Positions 17,039 through 24,544 of a stretch of 64,000 nt of DNA are shown here, in pieces. The position numbers and the translations under genes were made by a program. Positions within the stretch are counted from its first letter, which is position 1. The number at the start of each line of letters is the position of its first letter. Source of the DNA: Allgaiera indica (GTDB taxonomy: Bacteria > Pseudomonadota > Alphaproteobacteria > Rhodobacterales > Rhodobacteraceae); the NCBI RefSeq assembly GCF_900106675.1, contig NZ_FNOB01000012.1:1-64000 (forward strand). Direction: 5' to 3'. The notes below the pieces were generated by a model. The model was not told the origin of the DNA, searched no databases, and saw only the letters and a program-made list of their open reading frames with translations.

Positions 17039-18766
17039 TCACAGCGCTCCCTCGCGTGCGATCGCTATGTTCAACAGCACCTGGCGGCGTTCTTCGGTGG
17101 CCACGCGGATCGCGCGCGTCAGCGCGGCGGGCAGATCGCGGCCCTCGGTCACGGTCTCGGCATGGGCGCGGCTGGCCTCGGCCGTCTTGGTGAAATCCGG
17201 GCTGGGGCGCAGCGAGGTCAGCGGCACGTCGTTCGACTGCGCCGCGCGGCCGCCCTTGTAGAGGCCCTCAACCGAATGGCGCACTGCGCCCCATTCCTCG
17301 TTGTTCAGCACCAGCGTGATCACCGGAAGCCCCTGTGCCTCGGCGACCTGATGGCAGACGGTGGGGTTGGCGAACATGTAGGATCCGTCGCCCATGGTCG
17401 CGAAGATCAACCGCTCGGGATCCGCCAGTTGCGCCCCCAGCGCGGCCGGAAAGCCCCAGCCAAGGCCGCCGGAATGGGGTTCCTGGAAATAGCTTTGATG
17501 GGCGTCCAGCATCAGGGGCGCCAGCGGCGCGCCCAATTCGTGGAACACGCTGGCGGGGCGGTCCTGGGCGCGGATCGCGCGGCCCAGGCAAAGGCTGACC
17601 CATTCCTTGGTCATCGGCCCGCCCGCGCCGCGCTCGGCGGCGGCGGTGACGGCGGCGCGGTTGGCGTCGGCGCGGGCCGCGATCCGGTCGCGCCGCGCGG
17701 CCAGTACGGACGCGTTGCGCGGGCGGTCCCGCATCGCGGCGATCAGCGCCAGGATCGTCGGTGCGGTTTCGCCCGCCAGGGCGACTTCAGAGCGGAAGTT
17801 GCGCATCGGGGTCGAGCGGGTGAACAGCGGGTCGGGGCCCAGGTGGATCACCTTCGCCCCGGGCGCCGGGGCGGCGCGGTCGGGCCACCAGGGTGCCAGC
17901 GCGTTCAGCACCAGGATCACATCGGCCTCGCGCAGCAGGTCCTCGGGCATCCATTCCACATGGCAGGGCGACGACATCGGGATCGCGATCTGATTGGCCC
18001 AGTAATGCGACAGCGGGATCGCCCAATCCTGAACGAAGCCGGCGAGCGCCTGGAACGCCTGTTCGGATCCTGCGCCGCGCTGGGCGATGATCAACGGCCG
18101 TTCGGCCCCGGCCAGCAGCGCGGCGGCCTCTTCCAGCGCGTCGGGGGCGGGGGCGGTGCGCACCGGCTGCATGCGTGGCGGCGCCTCGATCATTTCGGTC
18201 GGGCAGGGATCGCACAGAACCTCGCGGGGGAGGCTCATGTAAACCGGGCCGGTGGGGGTGGAATTGGCGATCGCCCAGCCCCGGTCCAGCATTTCGGGCA
18301 GCTGTTCGGGGAAGCGCAGCTCGTAATCCCATTTGCAGGCCTCGCGCACCAGCGCGGTCTGGTCGCGCATCTCCTGGCCCCAGCCGATCGGCACGGTGCG
18401 GGCGCCGAAACGGCCGCTTTCCATCACCGGGGTGCGACCGGACATCAGCAGCATCGGGATCTGGTCGCAGGCGGCGTTGATCGCCCCGGTCGCGCCATTC
18501 GCCAGCCCTACGTTGGTGTGCAGCATCACCGCCTGGGCACGGCCGGTCAGTTGGGCATAGCCCTGCGCCATGCCGACGGCCACATGTTCATGCGGGACGG
18601 TGATCGCGGTGGGCAGCTTCATCCCGCGGTCGCGCGCCTCGATCAGCCCTTCGATGATCGGCGGGAAATCGGTGCCGGAATTGGCGAAGACGTAATCCAC
18701 CCCCAGCGCCTTGAGCTTGCCAAACAGCGCCCCACCGGCGGAGACTTCGCGCGTCTGGTCCTTCAT
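17039..18766 (-). CDS. Thiamine-diphosphate-dependent enzyme, acetolactate-synthase-like
   Basis: A 575-residue enzyme with the three-domain ThDP architecture. The N-terminal Pyr domain has the catalytic glutamate in TVPHEHVAVGMAQGYAQLTG, a central TPP_enzyme_M domain spans about residues 200-330, and the C-terminal PP domain has the ThDP motif MGDGSYMFANPTVCHQ ending in LVLNNEEWG. The family covers 2-oxoacid decarboxylases, carboligases and lyases. It is not recognisably IlvB, because no small subunit and no branched-chain genes accompany it. It lies just upstream of dctPQM on the same strand and divergent from an IclR regulator, suggesting breakdown of a 2-oxo or 2-hydroxy acid taken up by that transporter. 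Its ATG overlaps the stop of a 39-codon ORF. Confidence 0.8.
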   Translation of the reverse strand: MKDQTREVSAGGALFGKLKALGVDYVFANSGTDFPPIIEGLIEARDRGMKLPTAITVPHEHVAVGMAQGYAQLTGRAQAVMLHTNVGLANGATGAINAACDQIPMLLMSGRTPVMESGRFGARTVPIGWGQEMRDQTALVREACKWDYELRFPEQLPEMLDRGWAIANSTPTGPVYMSLPREVLCDPCPTEMIEAPPRMQPVRTAPAPDALEEAAALLAGAERPLIIAQRGAGSEQAFQALAGFVQDWAIPLSHYWANQIAIPMSSPCHVEWMPEDLLREADVILVLNALAPWWPDRAAPAPGAKVIHLGPDPLFTRSTPMRNFRSEVALAGETAPTILALIAAMRDRPRNASVLAARRDRIAARADANRAAVTAAAERGAGGPMTKEWVSLCLGRAIRAQDRPASVFHELGAPLAPLMLDAHQSYFQEPHSGGLGWGFPAALGAQLADPERLIFATMGDGSYMFANPTVCHQVAEAQGLPVITLVLNNEEWGAVRHSVEGLYKGGRAAQSNDVPLTSLRPSPDFTKTAEASRAHAETVTEGRDLPAALTRAIRVATEERRQVLLNIAIAREGAL

Positions 18767-18882
18767 GCGGCAACCCTGCGCGCGCCGCAGGTCCGGCAGG
18801 TCCTGGCTTTGTCCCTGGCCCCGCCGCGCAACCCGCAAAGAGCAGGGTCGCGCAGGTCCGCGCCGAAAACCGTGTTGCGCAT
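18763..18882 (-). CDS. 39-residue Cys-containing small ORF coupled to the ThDP enzyme
   Basis: An ATG at 18882 preceded by GGGAG opens a 39-codon frame whose TGA overlaps the ThDP-enzyme ATG (ATGA). The product is basic and has three cysteines (ALCGLRG, then CRTCGARR), which hints at a small metal-binding ribbon, though too little is present for a complete zinc site. It lies between the shared AT-rich promoter and the enzyme gene, exactly where a leader peptide or partner protein would be. Conservation is untested. Confidence 0.45.
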   Translation of the reverse strand: MRNTVFGADLRDPALCGLRGGARDKARTCRTCGARRVAA

Positions 18883-19007
18883 GTTGTCTCCCACTCGATA
18901 CATATCTTGAAATAAGAGATATATATCTCACAATAGAAGAGTGACCGTATGTCAACCCAATTCTTTCGGCGCCGCCCCATCCGTCGCCGGAGCCAAGGAG
19001 CCGCGCA
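18883..19007. promoter_or_regulatory. Divergent promoter region with perfect 14-bp palindrome
   Basis: This AT-rich stretch between the leftward ThDP operon and the rightward iclR-type gene contains the perfect palindrome GAGATATATATCTC at 18916-18929. IclR proteins usually bind short palindromes between themselves and a divergent target, so this is the likely operator. On the leftward side it lies about 35-50 bases upstream of the small ORF. AAGGAG before the IclR start at 19008 is its ribosome-binding site. Confidence 0.5.
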
Positions 19008-19829
19008 ATGGCGACGCAGCTGAACAGATCGCTTCTCAAGGCTCTGGAAATTCTGGACCTTTTCTCGGTCGAGCAACGAGCGCTGACGGCCCGGGATGTG
19101 GTGGACCGGCTGGACATGACGGTGCAGACCGCGCATCGCTTCCTGCTGACGTTGGAATATGCGGGCGTGCTGGTCAGCCCGCGCCGGGGCCAGTTCACCT
19201 TGGGCCAGAAGCTGGAGGAACTGGGCAAGCTGGCGTTTGAGGTCAGCCCGCTGCCGTCGCTGGCGCGGCCGGTGGTCGAGGCGCTCAGCCGAGAGTTGAC
19301 GGAATCGGTCATGGCCTGTCGGCTGGGGCGGCAGGGGGCAGTCTGCATCGCCTCCACGCCCTCACCGCGGCCGATCCGGGTGTCGGTGGATGTGGGCACG
19401 TCGCTGCCGTTTCGGACCACGGCGCAGGGCAAGTTGTTCCTGGCGCAGATGGCCCCGGCCGAGCGCCAGGCTCGTCTGCGCCAGGAGGCCGCGCGGCGCG
19501 GTGCCGATCTGAGCGCGGAAGACGCCGAGAGCGCCGAGCGTGAGGCGCAGGAGGTGGCGCGAAAGGGCTTTGCCACCAATTTCGGCGAGAACGAATCCGA
19601 GATCGGCGCGATCGCGGTGCCGGTCGCGGGGCCGGATGGTCGCATGGTCCTCTCGCTGTCGGTCTTCGGCATTCTCAGCAGCTTCGACCAGCCGCTGCGC
19701 GACCGCGCCAAGGCGCAGCTTCTGGCCGGAAAGGCTGCGCTGGAGGCGACGCTGTGCGAACGCGGCCAGAACCGGCTGGCATCCGCAGAGGCATCGCGGC
19801 GCGTGGCCCAGGCCCGGCACGCGGGCTGA
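19008..19829 (+). CDS. IclR-family transcriptional regulator
   Basis: A 273-residue regulator. The N-terminal winged helix-turn-helix is LNRSLLKALEILDLF followed by LTARDVVDRLDMTVQTAHRF (about residues 5-65), and the C-terminal IclR ligand domain ends with GFATNFGENESEIGAIAVPV, the family-typical region. It is transcribed away from the ThDP-enzyme/TRAP genes and presumably controls them through the palindrome in the shared promoter. It could also influence the convergent Liv operon, though it has no direct promoter link to it. Confidence 0.87.
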   Translation: MATQLNRSLLKALEILDLFSVEQRALTARDVVDRLDMTVQTAHRFLLTLEYAGVLVSPRRGQFTLGQKLEELGKLAFEVSPLPSLARPVVEALSRELTESVMACRLGRQGAVCIASTPSPRPIRVSVDVGTSLPFRTTAQGKLFLAQMAPAERQARLRQEAARRGADLSAEDAESAEREAQEVARKGFATNFGENESEIGAIAVPVAGPDGRMVLSLSVFGILSSFDQPLRDRAKAQLLAGKAALEATLCERGQNRLASAEASRRVAQARHAG

Positions 19830-19832
19830 GGG

Positions 19833-19856
19833 GGGCCGCATTCCGCCCGGCGGCCC
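19833..19856. terminator. Bidirectional GC hairpin between convergent genes
   Basis: GGGCCGC (19833-19839) and GCGGCCC (19850-19856) form a 7-bp stem with a 10-base loop in the 58-base gap between the IclR gene and the convergent livF. There is no T-run on either side, so termination efficiency is uncertain. Confidence 0.45.
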
Positions 19857-19887
19857 GGGACAGATGACACCGGTCCGACGGGCCTGC

Positions 19888-20583
19888 TCAGATCCCGACG
19901 TGATCGCGAAATTGCCGCGCGTCGGGGGCAAGGCCCTGCGTGGCGGCGGTTTCGGCCACGCGGCCGTTGGCCATGAACACCACCTGGTCCGCCATTTCCA
20001 GCACCGCCTCGACCCGCTGTTCGACCAGCACCACCGCCAGGCCTTCGGCCTTCAGCCGCAGCACCGTGTCGCGGATCAGGGTGATCATCGAGGGTTGCAG
20101 TCCCTCGGTCGGCTCATCCAGCAGCAACACCCGCGGGCCGAGGCACAGCGCCCGGGCGATCGCCAGCATCTGCTGTTCGCCGCCCGACAGCGTCCAGGCC
20201 TGCTGGTCGAGCCGTTCCTCGAGCCGCGGGAAAAGGTCCAGCACATGGCGGCGCAGCCCCGCGTCGCCGCGCCGTACCAGCAGGCCCACGCCAAGGTTTT
20301 CCTCGACCGTCAGTTCCGCGAACAGGCGCCGGCCCTGGGGCACATAGGCCAGGCCGCGGCGGGGCACCTGATGGGCGGGAAGCGCCTCTATCGGGTTGCC
20401 ATCCAGCAGCACATGCCCAGCGGCCACCGGGATCAGCCCCATGATCGCCTTCATCAACGTCGACTTGCCGGCGCCATTGCGGCCCATGACGCAGGTGACC
20501 GCGCCCGCCGCGGCGCTTAGGCTGACGCCGCGCAGCACGCGCACCGCGCCATAGCCTGCCTCGATATCGCGAAGCTCCAGCAT
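19888..20583 (-). CDS. livF: ABC transporter ATP-binding protein, LivF type (second system)
   Basis: A 231-residue ATPase with Walker A GRNGAGKST near residue 35, signature LSGGEQQMLAIARAL, Walker B VLLLDEPTEGLQPS, and the LivF-typical VLVEQRVEAVLEMADQ. It is the last gene of the minus-strand Liv operon that begins with the binding protein at 24387. Its start codon shares a base with the livG stop (TGATG). It differs clearly from the livF at 5010, so this is a separate importer rather than a recent duplication. Confidence 0.87.
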   Translation of the reverse strand: MLELRDIEAGYGAVRVLRGVSLSAAAGAVTCVMGRNGAGKSTLMKAIMGLIPVAAGHVLLDGNPIEALPAHQVPRRGLAYVPQGRRLFAELTVEENLGVGLLVRRGDAGLRRHVLDLFPRLEERLDQQAWTLSGGEQQMLAIARALCLGPRVLLLDEPTEGLQPSMITLIRDTVLRLKAEGLAVVLVEQRVEAVLEMADQVVFMANGRVAETAATQGLAPDARQFRDHVGI

Positions 20584-21287
20584 CAGCCCCCCAGATAGGC
20601 GGCTTGCACCGCCGCGTTCGCCCGGATCGCCCCTGGCGTGCCGGTGGCCAGGACCTCGCCGAAATTCAGCACCGTGATGCGGCGGGCAAGATCCATCACG
20701 ACCTCCATGTTGTGCTCGATCAGCAGCACGGTGATCTCGGGCGTCAGCCCCGCCACCAGATCCTTGAAGCGCCCGATCTCGCCGGCGGCAAGGCCCTGGG
20801 TCGGCTCGTCGAGGATCAGCAGGCGCGGGTGCAGCGCCAGCCCCATCGCCACTTCCAGCAGCCGCTGGTGACCGTAGCTGAGGGCACCCGCGCGGGTCTC
20901 GGCCAGGTCCTGCAGCCCGACGCGGGCCAGGGCGGCGGATACCTCGGCCTCGGCCCCGCCGCGCGACTGGATCGCCAGGCCCGCGTTCTCGGCCACGCTC
21001 AGGCCCGCGTAGACCGAGGTGATCTGGAACGTATAGGCGATGCCGCGCCGCACGCGCCGATGCGCGGGCAGGCGGGTGATATCCTGGCCGGCGAAGCGGA
21101 TCGCGCCGGTCTGGACGGGCAGGCGCCCCGACAGCAGGCTGACCAGCGTGGTCTTGCCGGCGCCGTTAGGGCCGATCAGCGCGTGGCATTCGCCCTGCTG
21201 CAGGTCGAAATCCACCCCGCGCACGGCGGTCAGCCCGCCGAAGCGGTGGGTCAGCCCGCGTGCTTCCAGCAGTGTCACGGCAGCCAT
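20583..21287 (-). CDS. livG: ABC transporter ATP-binding protein, LivG type (second system)
   Basis: A 234-residue ATPase. Walker A is GPNGAGKTT, the signature region is LSYGHQRLLEVAMGL (LSYG in place of LSGG), Walker B is LLILDEPTQGLAAGE, and the switch region is LLIEHNMEVVMDLARR. The LSYGxQR form is normal for LivG and urea-type HAAT ATPases. It overlaps the livM gene by 13 bases at its start. Confidence 0.87.
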   Translation of the reverse strand: MAAVTLLEARGLTHRFGGLTAVRGVDFDLQQGECHALIGPNGAGKTTLVSLLSGRLPVQTGAIRFAGQDITRLPAHRRVRRGIAYTFQITSVYAGLSVAENAGLAIQSRGGAEAEVSAALARVGLQDLAETRAGALSYGHQRLLEVAMGLALHPRLLILDEPTQGLAAGEIGRFKDLVAGLTPEITVLLIEHNMEVVMDLARRITVLNFGEVLATGTPGAIRANAAVQAAYLGG

Positions 21288-22204
21288 TTCAGCCCCCTGT
21301 CGCGCAGCGTGCCCAGGATGCCCTTCGGCGCGAAGACGATCAGGATCAGCAGGCTGGCGCCGACCATGAACAGGTAGGATTGGCTGACGTCCGAGGTCAG
21401 GTCGATCAAATAGAACATCGCCAGTGCCCCCAGGAACGGCCCCAGCACCGTGCCCGCGCCGCCCAGCAATGTGTAAAGCAGCGGCAGGATCGAATACTGG
21501 ATCCCCGCAAAGCCCGCGCCGACATAGCCAAACAGCACCGCCCAGGCCGCCCCCGCCGCGCCCGCGTAAAGGCCCGAAAGCACCAGCGCCGCCAGCTTCA
21601 CGCGAAACACGTCGTATCCCAACATGCGGCTGCGTTCCTCGTTCTCGCGCACCGCCACCATGACCCGCCCCCGGCGCGAGCGCACCAGCGCCAGCTTCAG
21701 CAGCAGCGCCACGGAGAACAGCGCCAGTGCCGCCAGGTAGCGCGGTGTCTCTTCGGTCAGGTTCAGCGGCCCCAGGATGCGGCCCGCGTCGGTCAGGTTG
21801 AAGCCCTCTTCGCCGCGGGTGATCGGGGTGTAGTAGAGGATGGTCTGATGAAAGGCCTGGGCGAACATCAGCGTCACGATCATGAAGGACACGCCCGCCG
21901 TGCGCAGTGCCAGCGCCCCCGAGATCAGCGCCATCGCGCCGCCCGCCAGCACACCGGCGATCAGCGCCGGCCCGGCGCCCCAGCCCGCCTGCGACATCAG
22001 GCCCGTGGCGTAAAGCCCGGCCGCGAAATATAGCGCATGGCCCAGCGACAGAAGGCCCGTGTAGCCGAAGGCGATGTTGTAGCCCAGGCCGAAGACCGCA
22101 AGCACCATGATCCGCGCCAGCATCGCGTGATGATAGGCGGGGGCCAGGAAGTTCAGCGCCAGAAGCGCGGCCAGCACGGCAAGATGCAGCGAAAGCGCCT
22201 TCAT
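21275..22204 (-). CDS. livM: ABC transporter permease, LivM type (second system)
   Basis: A 309-residue permease with NIAFGYTGLLSLGHALYFAA near residue 43, GVSFMIVTLMFAQAFHQTIL in the middle, and LLYTLLGGAGTVLGPFLGAL near the C-terminus, all LivM family regions. The start at 22204 overlaps the livH stop (ATGA). The frame stays open for another 1.3 kb upstream, but that part is a shadow of livH and the binding protein. Confidence 0.87.
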   Translation of the reverse strand: MKALSLHLAVLAALLALNFLAPAYHHAMLARIMVLAVFGLGYNIAFGYTGLLSLGHALYFAAGLYATGLMSQAGWGAGPALIAGVLAGGAMALISGALALRTAGVSFMIVTLMFAQAFHQTILYYTPITRGEEGFNLTDAGRILGPLNLTEETPRYLAALALFSVALLLKLALVRSRRGRVMVAVRENEERSRMLGYDVFRVKLAALVLSGLYAGAAGAAWAVLFGYVGAGFAGIQYSILPLLYTLLGGAGTVLGPFLGALAMFYLIDLTSDVSQSYLFMVGASLLILIVFAPKGILGTLRDRGLKWLP

Positions 22205-23082
22205 GCGGCGCCCCTGCCGAACAGGCCCTGCGGGCGGAAGATCAGCACGAAGGCAACCAGCAGCGTCGCCAGGATCTCGGTCAACGTCGGCGAGAAGAAC
22301 ATCGAGATCACCCCGTCGGAAAGCCCGATGAACAGCGCCGCCAGCAAGGTGCCGCGCAGACTGCCCAGCCCCCCGATGATCACCACGATGAACGACATCA
22401 GCAGCGGCCCCTCGCCCATCAGGTAATAGGCCTGCTGGATCGGCACCACCAGCACACCGGCCAGCGCCGCCAGCCCGGCCCCGAAGGCGAAGACCCCGGC
22501 ATAGACCTTGTCGGTGTCGATGCCGAAGGCGCGGGCGATTTCCCGGTCGGACTGGGTGGCGCGCATCACCAGGCCCGCCCGGGTGCGGTTGATCGCCAGC
22601 CATAGCAGCGCCAGCAGAACCACCGCCGCGCCCACCACCGCCAGCTTGTAGCCCGAATAGCCGAACCACGGCAGCTGGATGCGGACGGAAAACGGCGCCG
22701 GCACCGGCCGGGCGCTGGGGCCGAAGAAGCTTAGCGCGCCCTGTTCCAGGATATAAAGCAGCCCGATCGTGGCGACGATCGTGGCATCCGCGTTGTAGTT
22801 CAGCCGCTTCAGAACCCCGATATCGGCCAGCGCCGCCAGCGCCGCCACGCAAAGCGGCGCCAGGATCATCGCGGCCAGGAACACCAGCGCCGGGGGGCCG
22901 GGGACATAGGTTGTCACGAACCACGCCCCCACGGCGCCCAGCATGAAGAACGCGCCATGGGCCACGTTCACCACCCGCATCACCCCGAACACCAGGCTTA
23001 GCCCCGCGGCGGTGATGGCCAGCACCGCCGCGGATACCAACCCCTCCATCAGGGCCAGCAGGAAGATCGGCCAGAATCCCAC
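22201..23082 (-). CDS. livH: ABC transporter permease, LivH type (second system)
   Basis: A 293-residue permease with the N-terminal LivH motif ITAAGLSLVFGVMRVVNVAH and the C-terminal VVIIGGLGSLRGTLLAALFI coupling loop. About eight membrane segments are visible. It starts 13 bases after the binding-protein stop and forms the channel with LivM. Confidence 0.87.
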   Translation of the reverse strand: MGFWPIFLLALMEGLVSAAVLAITAAGLSLVFGVMRVVNVAHGAFFMLGAVGAWFVTTYVPGPPALVFLAAMILAPLCVAALAALADIGVLKRLNYNADATIVATIGLLYILEQGALSFFGPSARPVPAPFSVRIQLPWFGYSGYKLAVVGAAVVLLALLWLAINRTRAGLVMRATQSDREIARAFGIDTDKVYAGVFAFGAGLAALAGVLVVPIQQAYYLMGEGPLLMSFIVVIIGGLGSLRGTLLAALFIGLSDGVISMFFSPTLTEILATLLVAFVLIFRPQGLFGRGAA

Positions 23083-23094
23083 GGGCGCGCGTGC

Positions 23095-24387
23095 CTAGAA
23101 GGACATCTTGGTATAATCCGTCTCGTCCGGGTAAAGGCCTGCGTCGATGCTGGTGCGCTCGATCCGCGCCAGCTTGCCGTCCTTCACCTGCGAGATGTTC
23201 TGATGGCCGAAGACCTGATGGGTCTTGCCGTTGAACCGCTTCGCGCCCTGCGGATGTTGCAGCGAATCCGCCATGTCCGACATCGCCTCGACGGCTTCGA
23301 CGAATTTCTGGCGGTCCTGCGGGCCCTTGTAATCGGCAGCCTCCATCCCGGCCTTGATCACATAAAGCGTCTCCCAGCACGAGAACATGTGCGCGTAGGT
23401 CGAGATCTCCTTGGGGTCGTTGATCGCGGCGCCCTCGTCGTTCACGCCCACGGCCTTGCGATAGGCCTTGTCGAATTCGGTCTCGTCGGGCTGGGCATAG
23501 CGGCAATCGCCTTCCCAGAAATGACTGCCCTCCAGGAAGCTCAGGCTGGGTGTGGCGATGTTCACCGCCTCGAGCGAGTCGATGAAGCCGAACAGCTTGG
23601 GGTGGTTGGCGCCGTAGAACTCGCCCAGCTCCTTCACGAAGGTCAGCACGCCGGGGCCGACCATGACGTGATAGATCACCTCGGTCGAGCTGGGGATCTG
23701 CGCGAAATAGCGGGTGAAGGAGGTCTCGGTCACCGGGATCGGCAGCAGCTTGACGATCTCGGCGCCGGCCTCCTTGGCGGCCTGGGTGAAGAAATCGCGG
23801 TGATCGTAGCCGAAGGCGTAATCGGGGTAGATCATCGTCACCTTCTTGCCGAGCTTGTCGAAGATGAAGGGCGCGACGGCGCGGACCTGGGATTTTACGT
23901 CGGTGATGCCGGGCTGCAGGGTCCAGCGGTTCAACTTGCCCGCGGCGACTGAATGGGTTTCCGAACAGACCAGATAGGGGATCTTCAGTTCCGCCGCGCG
24001 CGGCGCGGTCGCCACGACCACGTTGGAAAACAGCGGGCCGAAGACCAGTTCGCAGCCCTCCTGGTTGATCAGCTTGTCCAGCACCTGCGGGCCGCGGGCG
24101 GCGTCGGTGCCGTCATCTTCGAACACCACCTCGACCGGGCGGCCGTTGATGCCGCCGGCATCGTTCACGGCCTTCAGCGCGGCCTTCGTGGTGCGTTCGT
24201 ACCAGCGGCCGTATGCGGCGCCGATGCCGGTGCGATGCAGCTGAAAGCCCAGCTTCAGCGGCGCCGAACTTTGCGCCTGGGCAAACCGCGTGCCCAGTCC
24301 GGTCGCAAGACCCGCCGCGGCGCCGGTTGCAGCCAGCCCGCCTAGCAATTGACGGCGTGTCGTGGAAGTTCCTGGTGTGTTGGTCAT
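23095..24387 (-). CDS. Liv/amide-type ABC transporter substrate-binding protein (second system)
   Basis: A 430-residue binding protein with a Tat signal (TTRRQLLGGLAATGAAAG, cleavage probably after FAQA). The mature part opens with APLKLGFQLHRTGIGAAYGR and contains GGINGRPVEVVFEDDGTDA, the Peripla_BP_6 pattern. It is first in the operon and preceded by GAGGGAG. The sequence differs strongly from the binding protein at 1153, including a longer C-terminal part, so the two importers take different ligands. The ligand here is unknown. Confidence 0.86.
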   Translation of the reverse strand: MTNTPGTSTTRRQLLGGLAATGAAAGLATGLGTRFAQAQSSAPLKLGFQLHRTGIGAAYGRWYERTTKAALKAVNDAGGINGRPVEVVFEDDGTDAARGPQVLDKLINQEGCELVFGPLFSNVVVATAPRAAELKIPYLVCSETHSVAAGKLNRWTLQPGITDVKSQVRAVAPFIFDKLGKKVTMIYPDYAFGYDHRDFFTQAAKEAGAEIVKLLPIPVTETSFTRYFAQIPSSTEVIYHVMVGPGVLTFVKELGEFYGANHPKLFGFIDSLEAVNIATPSLSFLEGSHFWEGDCRYAQPDETEFDKAYRKAVGVNDEGAAINDPKEISTYAHMFSCWETLYVIKAGMEAADYKGPQDRQKFVEAVEAMSDMADSLQHPQGAKRFNGKTHQVFGHQNISQVKDGKLARIERTSIDAGLYPDETDYTKMSF

Positions 24388-24420
24388 GTCGTGACTCCCT
24401 CTTGAAACATCCGCGCGGCT

Positions 24421-24457
24421 CTTGACGGCCGGTCAAGGCATAGAATGTATGCATGCA
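24421..24457 (-). promoter_or_regulatory. Two inverted repeats upstream of the second Liv operon
   Basis: CTTGAC-N5-GTCAAG at 24421-24437 and the near-palindrome TGTATGCATGCA at 24446-24457 lie 34-70 bases in front of the binding-protein start. They are the only symmetric elements in the AT-richer gap (24388-24544) and are candidate operators. No regulator for this operon is encoded next to it. Confidence 0.35.
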
Positions 24458-24544
24458 AACGATCTGTCCATATTTTTCTGAGTTGGCCAAGGCCTTCATC
24501 AGAGGCATGTGCGCGGCGGTTCCTTGTTGCAACTTATTTCCCGG

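Noticed and set aside
17039-18766. Acetolactate synthase IlvB
   Set aside because: No IlvN small subunit or other branched-chain genes; context is a TRAP transporter and IclR regulator.
18767-19870. Upstream extension of the ThDP-enzyme frame across the IclR gene
   Set aside because: The enzyme starts with family sequence at 18766; the extension overlaps a real gene on the other strand and the divergent promoter.
22205-23506. Long upstream extension of the second livM frame
   Set aside because: It lies over livH and the binding-protein gene, and LivM-like residues begin only at 22204.
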